A stretch of 64,000 nt of DNA from Eutreptiella sp. 'Long Island Sound 2002' (Eukaryota > Euglenozoa > Euglenophyceae > Eutreptiales > Eutreptiaceae). Under the pieces are notes generated by a model, which searched no databases, was not told where the DNA came from, and was given only the letters and a program-made list of their open reading frames with translations. The position numbers and the translations under genes were made by a program. Shown here in pieces: positions 23,101 to 30,550 of this stretch (within the stretch, counting starts at the first letter, position 1; each line of letters opens with the position of its first letter). The stretch covers positions 37,682,947 to 37,746,946 of the forward strand of contig OZ038388.1 of NCBI GenBank assembly GCA_964036045.1. Reading direction: 5' to 3'.

Positions 23101-25353
23101 CGTCGCGATGATTATGTCATCTATGTACACACTCACGAAGGCACGAAGCTCAGGATGGGTTGTGAACAGCACATCCTCCATCATTCTTTGAAAAAATGAG
23201 GGGGCGTTCTTCAATCCCATGGGCATGACGGTCCATTGGACTGGGCCACAGGGCGTGCACATACAGGTAAGAGGTCTGCTGTCCTTCCTCAACGGCATTT
23301 GGTGAAAGCCGTGACGGAGATCCAGCACAGAGAACAAACGACCTCTTGCCCTCTTGGCGATTTCCTTCTCAATGAGGGGCAGGGGGTGTGAATCCGCCTT
23401 GGTTTCGGCGTTGAGATTGCGAAAATCAACCACCATTCGCCAACCATCAATGGTGTTCTGGTCTGCAGGCGGTGGCTTCGGGACTGTGAACGGTGAACAG
23501 CACCATTCGCTGGTCATACAACCCTCAAGCCAACCAAATTCCCTGAGATTTCTCTCGATGATTTTTCTGAGAATCTCATGTTTGTGTCCATGATTTTCAT
23601 AAGGGCGCTGTTTTTTTGCCTTGTACCCTTCACGAAGCTCGATGAAGGCTTCACCGAACTGCCCACGGACAGGGGGATCTTTGATCAACTTCCCTGAAAG
23701 GGTTGTGTCCTTCCGTTCCTCAAAAATCTTTTCTCTTGACTTGGAACACAATTCAGTGTCCACCTGATCGCCAGGAATTACTGTCGAAAAAACTTTGGCG
23801 ACTTCTTCGGCTTTGGCAGGAAGAATCTTCTTACGGATGTCCCTAAACAGGTCCGTATCCACTGCCTCTTGAAGATAGGTGGGTCTTGTGTCGAAATCCC
23901 AGAGATTTTCTTCGCGATCCAGCTCCTCGAAAGGATCCATGAAAGCTTCCACAGGGGGTTTTTCATAAAAAACTCTGAATTTGCGGCGCGATTGGAGATT
24001 TTTCCTCGCCCGTGCACTGAAGATTCTTTTCGATGTCGACCGTATTGGGGAAGAGGGAGACGAGGCGGATCCATTGGACGTTGAATCACCTTGGGTATCT
24101 GACGGACAAAAATCAGAAAAAATAGATTCATCATCAGTACCACGCTCAACCTCAGATTCAGACCCAACACAGGAATCTGTACTAGAATCGGCAGAATTAG
24201 AGTCAGAAAGCTTTCCATCCACCAGGAATGCAAGCGAACTCCAGGACCGCTGTGGCAGGGGACCTGTGTCGTCCCTGGCATACAGCTTAATCTTCCTAGG
24301 AAGTTCGATGTAATCTACACAAATGTCCTGTAATTCCTGAAACCAAGGCTTGTCGTCCCACAAAGGCACAACTAAAATTGCCTGGGTTTTATCTTGCTTG
24401 ATTTTGTGGATGACCTGCTGGATTAAGTGAAACGGAGGGTTAATCCACAACTTCTTGTCCCATTTGTGGGTCCAAGCGTCGCTGAAGTGCTTGTCAAAGC
24501 GCTTGTTCGTACGGTTAGCAAAGGCATCATACTGGGGCCAAAAGGAATGATGTTCATGGAAGTATTCACAAATTGCATCGCGCCATTTGTCGACAACTCT
24601 GTAGGATGAAGAGTGCCAGCGCGAAGGGCGTCGTGGCTGGGAGTCCCTACGAAGACATTCTAACTCTTGGGAGTAATCGGCACTCCCATTCACCTCTGCA
24701 ATGGTGACATCTTCACCAAATTTTGGTGTCACTTTTTGCTTCAAAAATTCTTCTGCACTTTTAAACCCTGCGTGCAAAAAACGAAATTCAGGACGCTCCA
24801 AGGGACCTGACTCCAGCAAAAAACAACGACGATGACCTACAGGCGCTACCCTGTTCTTGCGAAGCCAAGGATGCCCCAAATAAAGGTCATATTTTATGTC
24901 AGCACGATAGAAGTAGTCATCCTTAAGGACAACTTCTTCCACATTTTGCTCCTCCCAAAGGTCTTGAGCGACCAAATGGGTTGATATATAACAACCGCGT
25001 TGCCCACCTGCGAGAGAATGTCCAGAAACTCCCTCGAGGGTAACAGGATGAGGCGATTCAAACACGCAGTCGTCGGGTAAGAATGCATTGGATTGGAGAT
25101 TTACCTCTGATCCATTATCACACAAACAAGTGGCGAGGTGGAAATTTCCCTTGCAATCAGAGACCCACAGCTTTGTGACAAACTGACGAGCCCTGTGCTT
25201 GGACTGTACACCAACCTCGTCCACTACAGCAGAAGGATCCGTTGCCGGATCCAGGGGAGAGGAGACAAGCGACCCTACATCAAGTAATGGTCGGTCAGGA
25301 ATTTGGGGATCATGCCTGAAATCGCCTGGGGAGGGGCGATTTTCGTGGCTCCC
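20170..25353 (-). CDS. TE3 pol: protease, methyltransferase-like block, RT, RNase H, integrase, chromodomain
   Basis: One open frame from the codon after the gag UAG to TGA at 20170. Residue numbers here count from 25224. A protease-like segment has CDNGSEVNL at 35-43 (DNG where retropepsins have DTG/DSG) and LYLGHPWL near 114. The methyltransferase-like block has DAFANR 233-238, NPPF 262-265 and VVPLW 285-289, matching the Dam-like block of DIRS/Ngaro elements. Reverse transcriptase has WRMVVDFRNLN, DLRHGFHQMPL and the catalytic YIDD. RNase H has IRTDASRYAIGAV. Integrase has an HHCC-like zinc site, TSDFF, TDSGKEY and GERAGR. The chromodomain (CEWRGF, NNWEPAQSF) is near the C-terminus. No frameshift or internal stop was seen, so it could encode a working enzyme set. 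The unusual DNG deserves attention. Confidence 0.93.
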   Translation of the reverse strand, partial: GSHENRPSPGDFRHDPQIPDRPLLDVGSLVSSPLDPATDPSAVVDEVGVQSKHRARQFVTKLWVSDCKGNFHLATCLCDNGSEVNLQSNAFLPDDCVFESPHPVTLEGVSGHSLAGGQRGCYISTHLVAQDLWEEQNVEEVVLKDDYFYRADIKYDLYLGHPWLRKNRVAPVGHRRCFLLESGPLERPEFRFLHAGFKSAEEFLKQKVTPKFGEDVTIAEVNGSADYSQELECLRRDSQPRRPSRWHSSSYRVVDKWRDAICEYFHEHHSFWPQYDAFANRTNKRFDKHFSDAWTHKWDKKLWINPPFHLIQQVIHKIKQDKTQAILVVPLWDDKPWFQELQDICVDYIELPRKIKLYARDDTGPLPQRSWSSLAFLVDGKLSDSNSADSSTDSCVGSESEVERGTDDESIFSDFCPSDTQGDSTSNGSASSPSSPIRSTSKRIFSARARKNLQSRRKFRVFYEKPPVEAFMDPFEELDREENLWDFDTRPTYLQEAVDTDLFRDIRKKILPAKAEEVAKVFSTVIPGDQVDTELCSKSREKIFEERKDTTLSGKLIKDPPVRGQFGEAFIELREGYKAKKQRPYENHGHKHEILRKIIERNLREFGWLEGCMTSEWCCSPFTVPKPPPADQNTIDGWRMVVDFRNLNAETKADSHPLPLIEKEIAKRARGRLFSVLDLRHGFHQMPLRKDSRPLTCMCTPCGPVQWTVMPMGLKNAPSFFQRMMEDVLFTTHPELRAFVSVYIDDIIIATEGEGLTEAELVALHEKQLNQVLDILDANQLICGPKKGKLFLKSVEFCGSLLENGTRRPSPGKLVAIQKWKRPETITELRGFLGCCNFYHTFVPNYAKFAAPLTELLKVGRDAGKAGSKVRVKWTDECEEAFHHLKAALCEVATLHVPQFDRPFYIRTDASRYAIGAVLEQVDEATGDHYPLAFWSRKLAPRQMQWSPREQETYAIICALKKYQSWVGTNRVEVLTDHRSLEYWATEHIDTVASPAGRRARWHEFLSLFDLHVSYLPGKHNTVADALSRWAYPASEGLQSTNIHGTEQDRHVIIEWDQEEKKLIRRACMQCAVKQHALPCHDITAISDPAHAHEICTKTMKVVENVTDPSTGSVKRFDYTRRVNRFRLIQGIKRRDPAKTPPLPKDSLIIRDWTSDYLQDPMFKEVFGNLKSKDAHRDGIFAEYSLDGGKLWMEGKLCVPDALAPRVLNWWHKWESPHAHGRRLWSMIKHRLFGSRLYTHCMKVAARCAQCAVSTPPSAKKHGHLRPHPIPGRLFNRVTSDFFYLGELDDEECHWTNKKVNGVLLIQCRHSGYIQVLPCNIESMTGKAAAKWCAQTWMGGWDVPSEVVTDSGKEYTSEWWRELCARLGIHHLRCEIHSHRALPGERAGRSIINMLRKELASEKDFHWMEVLFALLRRYHNTPLYHGLSPNEIVFGRKKCCSNMPLNNPRPCKDASLFLDEVQRADKSVSKLIEKHQADWLWVQNQGRKNPHNFEVDDRVWLRKSETTLDADDKLLPLWEGPFAVTARLGENRWRIRVDVSREIDVSGDRLKREIPSPKDRVKPLFWTAKHLSDRVIEGGKYELKRIVEARRDAKGEWEFLCEWRGFDSSHNNWEPAQSFVHGYTKGFIDFLKKHPEIGVLLTDCLSKPDRQVESDGKQPVVNRDPAFYGPQQPHSRADPSIPPPAVRPAQEPNEDQASSSAADLQRPSRTRARPDRLVVTCIRAWPN

Positions 25354-25356
25354 CTA
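25317..25356 (-). promoter_or_regulatory. UAG readthrough site with H-type pseudoknot at TE3 gag-pol junction
   Basis: On the coding strand TAG (25356-25354) is followed by GGG AGC. GGGGAG (25354-25349, overlapping the stop) is complementary to CTCCCC (25333-25328). AAATCGCC (25342-25335) is complementary to GGCGATTT (25326-25319). The two stems interleave (stem 1 5', stem 2 5', stem 1 3', stem 2 3'), which is the H-type pseudoknot order that stimulates UAG readthrough in gammaretroviruses. Gag and pol are in the same frame across it. Structure is by inspection only. Confidence 0.6.
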
Positions 25357-28300
25357 GGCGTTCTGACCTCCAGCAGCTGCGTTAACATTGTGTACACAGC
25401 CTGTTTCGTCGATCCATTCATCTTGGAACGGATCATCCGCTGGATTCAGAGCATTTTCGACGTAATCTCGATCCGCATCAGACACCTGGTCTGCACCTGA
25501 GACCTGATCCACACGATGGTTTCCCTTTCCACGTCCACGGCCACGGCCGCCGGATGATGGGCCACCACCGTCGCCACGCCCTCTGCCCTTACCAGAGAAG
25601 GGGGTTCCCGAAGGATTTCCCTTACCTTTACCCTGTGATCCTGGAGCATTTCCTTTGTTTGTACCGGATTGAGGGGTTTGGCCTGGATTTCGATTTCCGC
25701 CTCCGGCGTTGACATTGGGACTTGTCTGGCCGTTTGGCTGTCCACCGGAGCCGGATGGAGTCCGATTCCCTTTGCCTTGGGACCCGCCAGGGCCTCCAGT
25801 ATTTTTGTTCCCACCGGAGGGAGTCGAATTACCCTTTCCCCCCTTGGCACCATGCACCTGTCTGTCATTCCTGTCTGAATTCTGTGAATTACTGACATTT
25901 TCACCAATCACCTTGTGATCGTAAGCAGACCATCGGTGATTAGCAGTGGAATGCGTCTTAGCTCGGTTCGTAGAACCTAGAAGAAGGCAGATGCTACAAT
26001 GATCCTGAACATTCCGGGTGTCATTCACCTTTTTGTTGCCCTTTTGGGCCCCATTTTGGGTGTTTTGCTGGGTATTCCTGTTTCCCCCAAGACCCTCATG
26101 GAAATTTTGATTGGCGGCGTCAGCGAGCCTCTCAACCTCTTCCCACAGTTCCTGCGGAGTAAACGAAAACACCCAGTTCCTGGCCTTCAGACGATTGCCA
26201 TGGAAGCTTACTCCCCTATTGAGAACTTGGACAAACAAGTCCCGATCCTCGTGTTCATTGAACTTGATTTTCCACGTGTTTCCAGTGAATTTCACCTTGG
26301 TAAACGACGTGGGGGAGCACTTTTGAAGTGCCTCCCTGACGGTAAACCGGTTGGCCGAGGCGTCAAAGCCATCGATCTCCGCCCACCAGGTCTTGACCTT
26401 TTCTTCGGACTGTCGATTCCGAAGGGTGGCGGCGGTTTCTGAGGGGATTTTGTCAAAAATCAGATTTTTCAGCTCGGCACTAGAAAATTTTTCGCCTGAA
26501 TGTTCAGATTCTTCTACGAGATTCCAGAAGCGCTGTCTCTTGTCCTGCACCTCATGCAAGATTAATCGAGAGAACGAAGGAAAATTCTTCAACATCTGGT
26601 GGTAATAGTCCTCTGGCAGTCGAGATCCACGTACCTCCAACTGTTCCCACACCTCATCAAAGGTAAGGGGGGAACTTGAATCTTCACGATCACTCCAGGT
26701 TCTGAGCCAAGTGTTGGCCGGCGCTCCCTCAAGGCAGTCCAGAAGGGCCATCAGGAACTGATCATCCTGGAGTTTTTGAGTCTTAACCCACAGTTTAAAT
26801 TCCCGTTGGAACTGAGGCCAACGTCTGGGGTTCCCATTATACTTCGGTTGCTTGGCAACCTGACGAAGTCGCAATGAAGTGGGGTTTAGGAGTGAATCCA
26901 GCCCAACACCGGCCGTAATGGTAGACACCTTGGCGGCATCATTAGCCACACCAGCTCCGGCGAGGGTCTGGGCGAGCAACATCTGGGCAATTGCATTGGA
27001 ATCAACAGCAGGAAGGGTAGTACGGGAGGCAGTTCTTTTGGCATTCTGAACCTCAGTCCTAGCCTTCGCCGATCTACTCTGTGATCGAGAGATTGTAACC
27101 CTTTCCTTTAGCTTAGTCCTGCTGATCCGTGCATCTGTGGTCTTAGAGTCCACCGAAGGAGCAATCGAAAAAATTTCTGTCGCCTCCTCCGACGGTTCTG
27201 TTGTCTGATCCACCGATGATGCGCCCTCAGACCTCATGTGGGTCTTGAAAAGATCTTTAATTCCCAGCGTCTGAATGATGAGTTGCATCTGATCTTTGAG
27301 CAATTGGAGCTCAGTATCTCGCTGTAATCTGCAAGAGCAGTCGGCAGGACAGTACATACCGTGCCCTGAAGGACCTGAGCAGGCTGTCGGACCGCTAATC
27401 TCAGTGGTTCGCAGCCAGGAGTTCACTTGGGGAGCTCCTTCAGTCCTAATTTCCAGGCTTGCCTGCCTAGCTGCCTCTAAAATTCCTTCCTCAACCGCGG
27501 CGGCTAGATCGTCGCGGATGGAAACAGAGGGATGAGGGGCGGAGGGCCCGGCAACCGGTGCCTTGGTCTTCTCCTTCGGGAAGGGGCTTGCCTCCCAGAT
27601 CTGCAAGAAAATGGAAAAAGATTCATCTTCTTGAGAACACCACCACATCCTGGTCTTAATTTCTTCTTGAAGGAGGAAAAAATATTCAAATAAAAAATCA
27701 GAGGCGATTCTTTCTTGTCCTATCAGCTTAGAAGTGGCTAATAGACACAGGGCCTCAAGCGCCTCAAGGTTACGGGCCACTTCCGAAGACAAATGGTTGT
27801 CCCATTGTGCCCATGAGGCTGGTCGATTATAGGTTGGTACCTCACCTGGACCACCCATCTCAATGTCGTCAATGTCGGCGTCGATGGTCTCAAAATGTGG
27901 ACATTGGTAGGGAGCATTGGTACCTGCCAAGTCCGTAAGCTCCACCGGAGCGTTGCCATTAGCGTAAGCTGGGAGATTCCAGCTGCTTGATGGCCAATTT
28001 CGACTGGGATCTTGATTGTAATCTGGGCCTCCACAGCTGCTGATTTGTGTCCTTCTTGGGCAATTTGGGCTTGCGCAAGGCATTCCTCTCAAGGCCTCGT
28101 TCGCACAGCACCACGGGAGCGTGATCGTTACGTCTCCGGAGGTTGCGGGGTCGTACTGAGGGGCTAGCTGTGGTTGGGACACCATAGGAACAACATTCAG
28201 GTAGCCTCTGCTACCATGAAAGTGCTGCCCTGGGTCGTTGTGGGTGCCGGAGGGCTCGGGGCCGGCAAGACCAGTGGGGCAGGCACGCGAGGAGTCTCCC

Positions 28301-28380
28301 TGGATGTTGTTATTGGGGGTAGAACCGGACACTCGGACACCAACGGAGGCCAGAGCAGCGACAACAGAAGCAAGATCCAT
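25354..28380 (-). CDS. TE3 gag
   Basis: A 1,008-codon open frame. The middle carries a capsid-like region around QPKYNGNPRRWPQFQREF (about residues 510-530), with W-rich helices of the retrotransposon gag type. Next is a Cys/His cluster (CSICLLLGS, then H and H) that may be a diverged zinc knuckle, then a long Gly/Asn/Arg-rich tail suited to RNA binding. It ends NAAAGGQNA-UAG, with pol in the same frame. The first Met (28380) lies inside the 5' LTR and the frame runs through the primer site; a downstream Met near 28190 is an alternative start. This is likely the particle-forming protein. Confidence 0.85.
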   Translation of the reverse strand: MDLASVVAALASVGVRVSGSTPNNNIQGDSSRACPTGLAGPEPSGTHNDPGQHFHGSRGYLNVVPMVSQPQLAPQYDPATSGDVTITLPWCCANEALRGMPCASPNCPRRTQISSCGGPDYNQDPSRNWPSSSWNLPAYANGNAPVELTDLAGTNAPYQCPHFETIDADIDDIEMGGPGEVPTYNRPASWAQWDNHLSSEVARNLEALEALCLLATSKLIGQERIASDFLFEYFFLLQEEIKTRMWWCSQEDESFSIFLQIWEASPFPKEKTKAPVAGPSAPHPSVSIRDDLAAAVEEGILEAARQASLEIRTEGAPQVNSWLRTTEISGPTACSGPSGHGMYCPADCSCRLQRDTELQLLKDQMQLIIQTLGIKDLFKTHMRSEGASSVDQTTEPSEEATEIFSIAPSVDSKTTDARISRTKLKERVTISRSQSRSAKARTEVQNAKRTASRTTLPAVDSNAIAQMLLAQTLAGAGVANDAAKVSTITAGVGLDSLLNPTSLRLRQVAKQPKYNGNPRRWPQFQREFKLWVKTQKLQDDQFLMALLDCLEGAPANTWLRTWSDREDSSSPLTFDEVWEQLEVRGSRLPEDYYHQMLKNFPSFSRLILHEVQDKRQRFWNLVEESEHSGEKFSSAELKNLIFDKIPSETAATLRNRQSEEKVKTWWAEIDGFDASANRFTVREALQKCSPTSFTKVKFTGNTWKIKFNEHEDRDLFVQVLNRGVSFHGNRLKARNWVFSFTPQELWEEVERLADAANQNFHEGLGGNRNTQQNTQNGAQKGNKKVNDTRNVQDHCSICLLLGSTNRAKTHSTANHRWSAYDHKVIGENVSNSQNSDRNDRQVHGAKGGKGNSTPSGGNKNTGGPGGSQGKGNRTPSGSGGQPNGQTSPNVNAGGGNRNPGQTPQSGTNKGNAPGSQGKGKGNPSGTPFSGKGRGRGDGGGPSSGGRGRGRGKGNHRVDQVSGADQVSDADRDYVENALNPADDPFQDEWIDETGCVHNVNAAAGGQNA
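28204..28216 (-). other. TE3 primer binding site (initiator Met tRNA type)
   Basis: Directly after the coding-strand LTR end (CTTTCA) comes TGGTAGCAGAGGC. The first 12 bases are the complement of a eukaryotic initiator-Met tRNA 3' end (CCTCTGCTACCA). TE2 has the same site next to its 5' LTR. Confidence 0.8.
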
Positions 28381-28748
28381 GCTGATTGTGGTCCGGCAGA
28401 AAATCCCAGTCTATGAAGAAAATTGAGGGGAATTATTCTAAATACATCTGAGTGTCCAAAACTGTCCGAATGAATTTAAATAATCCATTTATGTAAAATT
28501 GTATGGCCGATCAGGCCCGCGAGCGCGCGCCAGCGGCAAATGGCGATTCCAGCTAAAATAGCGGAATGCGGCGGATTTACGGGAAATGGACCGCGGAATC
28601 AAATCCGGCATATCAGAAATATATAGGAAATATCCTGTGACTGAGCTGCGAGGCGGCAATTCCGCCGAAGCAAAGAAAATGACCAAAATGTAGCCAATCT
28701 GGGCAGAATGTCTGAAAATCTGAGCAGATGGGGCTAGCCGCACTTACA
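28217..28748 (-). repeat. TE3 5' LTR
   Basis: 532 bp, one mismatch to 17993-18524. It carries the first Met of the long gag frame at 28380. The right flank 28749-28753 is the CCACT target duplication within TE2 gag. Confidence 0.95.
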
Positions 28749-30536
28749 CCACTGGAGACAGGCCTGCTCCGTACGGATCAGTCCTTCCCGGATCTGATCC
28801 CGCAGCTCCTCCTTCAGGTCCTGCGCCAGCCGGTGTGGGAATGTCCGGCATACCCACTTGCCCCGCGGCGCTCCCCGCATCTCGCCGACGACCTCCTCGG
28901 CGAAGTCCTCCCAATCCAGGATGAAGTCGTCCAGGTTGGAGGGGTTGCCATCGTAGTACGGGATTTTGATTCCCCTGAGGTCGTCAATCCTGATGGCGTC
29001 TCCGACGTCCCCCGCCACCACTCCACCGAGACGGATTCCCCCTGTGGCCGGGGGGTGTGAGTACACTCCCCACACATCCCTCTCCTCCATGGAGTGCGGT
29101 CCTGTTGAGCCTGAACCCATGGGGTTTGGAATGCGGGAAGGACTTGCTCCATCGGCCGTCCATATCCCCGTATTGGGGTCCTTCGCCCACAGGTTTCCGC
29201 CTGGGTGGCCTCGACCATGTCCGTCGGCGCTTCCCATGGTTCGCCCCTGCATGGTCTGGCTCTGGATCTCCTCTTCCGCATAAACTGCATGGGTATTCGT
29301 AGTTGGCGGTAGATCCTGGACGGCATGGGACATCTGTACCGTCAGGCTCCTCGGGTCCGTGGTTACGTACCCTTCCCGCATGGACCCAGCCGGTGCCGTG
29401 TGTTCCCCGAGCATTGTGGATTCGCTGAACATGGGAACAAACGGCAGCGCACCCGGGTCAACACGCGGAGGCGCGTAGGGTGCCTCTGCAGGGCCGCCCA
29501 TGGGTTTATCCATGGCGCTCCTGAGGGTCTTAACCCGCTCCACCAGCTCTGCCGCGGCCGGCTTTGCCGGGAGCTCCGGACCCGAGCGAGGGGCTGTAGC
29601 TCCTCTAGCCTTTTCAGGCGTCCCGACATGTCCTCCATCAGGTGGAGGAGGCTGTCCACCACTCGCTGCTGCTTCTCCAGGGCCAGCTCCAGATTCTCCC
29701 GGTACCGGTCCGGTTCCGCTCGCAGCTGCGTCATGTCTTTCTCCACGGCCGACTGGTCATCCAGAATCCCGGCGACGTCCTCCTCTAGACCGTTTTTCGC
29801 GTTGTCCAGGCGGTCGAGTCGATGCACGATGACGTCCATCCCCATCTTTGGGTACTTGCCCATGAGGAAGGACACGTGCTCGCAGTGGCACTCAGCGTGC
29901 CTTCCAGCTGATCCGGCGCATCCCGCGGTTCCCGGCGCCTCGGACTCCTCCGCCATGGTCGTATCACCCATGCTATCCCGCGTTGACTCCGTATGCCGGG
30001 CCACAGGCGCCGTCCTGGCTCTGGCGGGCCTCTCCAACGCCTCAGCGTCGTGCTCCAGGATGGGTTCTGGGGCCGTGGTCGCCCTTGTGGGCGGTCTGGC
30101 CGTCTCCTCTGACTCCGAAGGTTGCTCGTAAGCTGTCCGATAGCCCTCGGAGTGCTCGGAGTCCCACAGCCTGACCGGGCTTGGATCCGTATCCATAGCC
30201 CCGGCGTCCCCTGCCGCGGGCTTGGGTGACCCGCGCTTCCGGTAGCGCCGGGCCAATCCTCCACTGCTGTCTGAATGGCAGGCCTCGTCAGAGTCCTCCG
30301 CGGCGGAGCGGAGGAGACCAGGTCCTCCATGTCAAGTCCTCCTCTTCCCGAATGTCGTACTTCTCTTCGGGCTTCAACTTCCGGAGTTCGCCATGCTCTT
30401 GAGCGTCTCGGCTCTTCCCTGGCTCCAATCTCCGGCGTGGTCTCCAACGAGTCCACAATACGCACCCGGGGCGTACTTGGGCAGGGCTCATAAGGGCCCA
30501 AGTCCCCGGGTCGGCGGTAGGTAGGGGCAGCAGGTA
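28749..30536 (-). pseudogene. TE2 gag N-terminal half (frameshifted), separated from its other half by TE3
   Basis: The minus-strand coding moves between frames. An Arg/Glu-rich start near 30480 shifts to a frame with DTDPSPVRLWDSEH and a long coiled coil (about 29850-29600), then shifts near 29580 to a frame ending ACLQW at the TE3 junction. The motif IPYYDGNPSNLDDF near 28940 corresponds to PPMYHGNPLNLDRF in TE1. Across TE3 the protein continues at 17992 with LEDEERVDAP. A Cys/His cluster (CAGSAGRHAECHCEH) near 29900 is of unknown meaning. The several frame changes make this gag non-functional. The primer site abuts it upstream. Confidence 0.75.
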
Positions 30537-30537
30537 C

Positions 30538-30550
30538 GCCTCTGCTACCA
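30538..30550 (-). other. TE2 primer binding site (initiator Met tRNA type)
   Basis: TGGTAGCAGAGGC on the minus strand immediately follows the LTR end CTTCTTTA, the same sequence and position as in TE3. It matches a eukaryotic initiator-Met tRNA 3' end over 12 bases. Confidence 0.75.

Larger units (their letters stand above)
17993..28748 (-). mobile_element. TE3: young, apparently intact Ty3/gypsy retrotransposon (10,756 bp)
   Basis: LTRs of 532 bp at 17993-18524 and 28217-28748 differ at a single base (18127 G versus 28351 C). LTR ends are TG and CA on the coding strand. Both flanks have CCACT (17988-17992 and 28749-28753), a perfect 5-bp target duplication inside TE2 gag. A primer site directly follows the 5' LTR and a polypurine tract (GGAGGGGGAG) precedes the 3' LTR. 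Gag (1,008 codons) and pol (about 1,727 codons) are each open, joined in frame by one UAG. One mismatch in 532 bp and full open frames argue for very recent insertion. The protein is more distant from TE1/TE2 than those are from each other. Confidence 0.95.
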
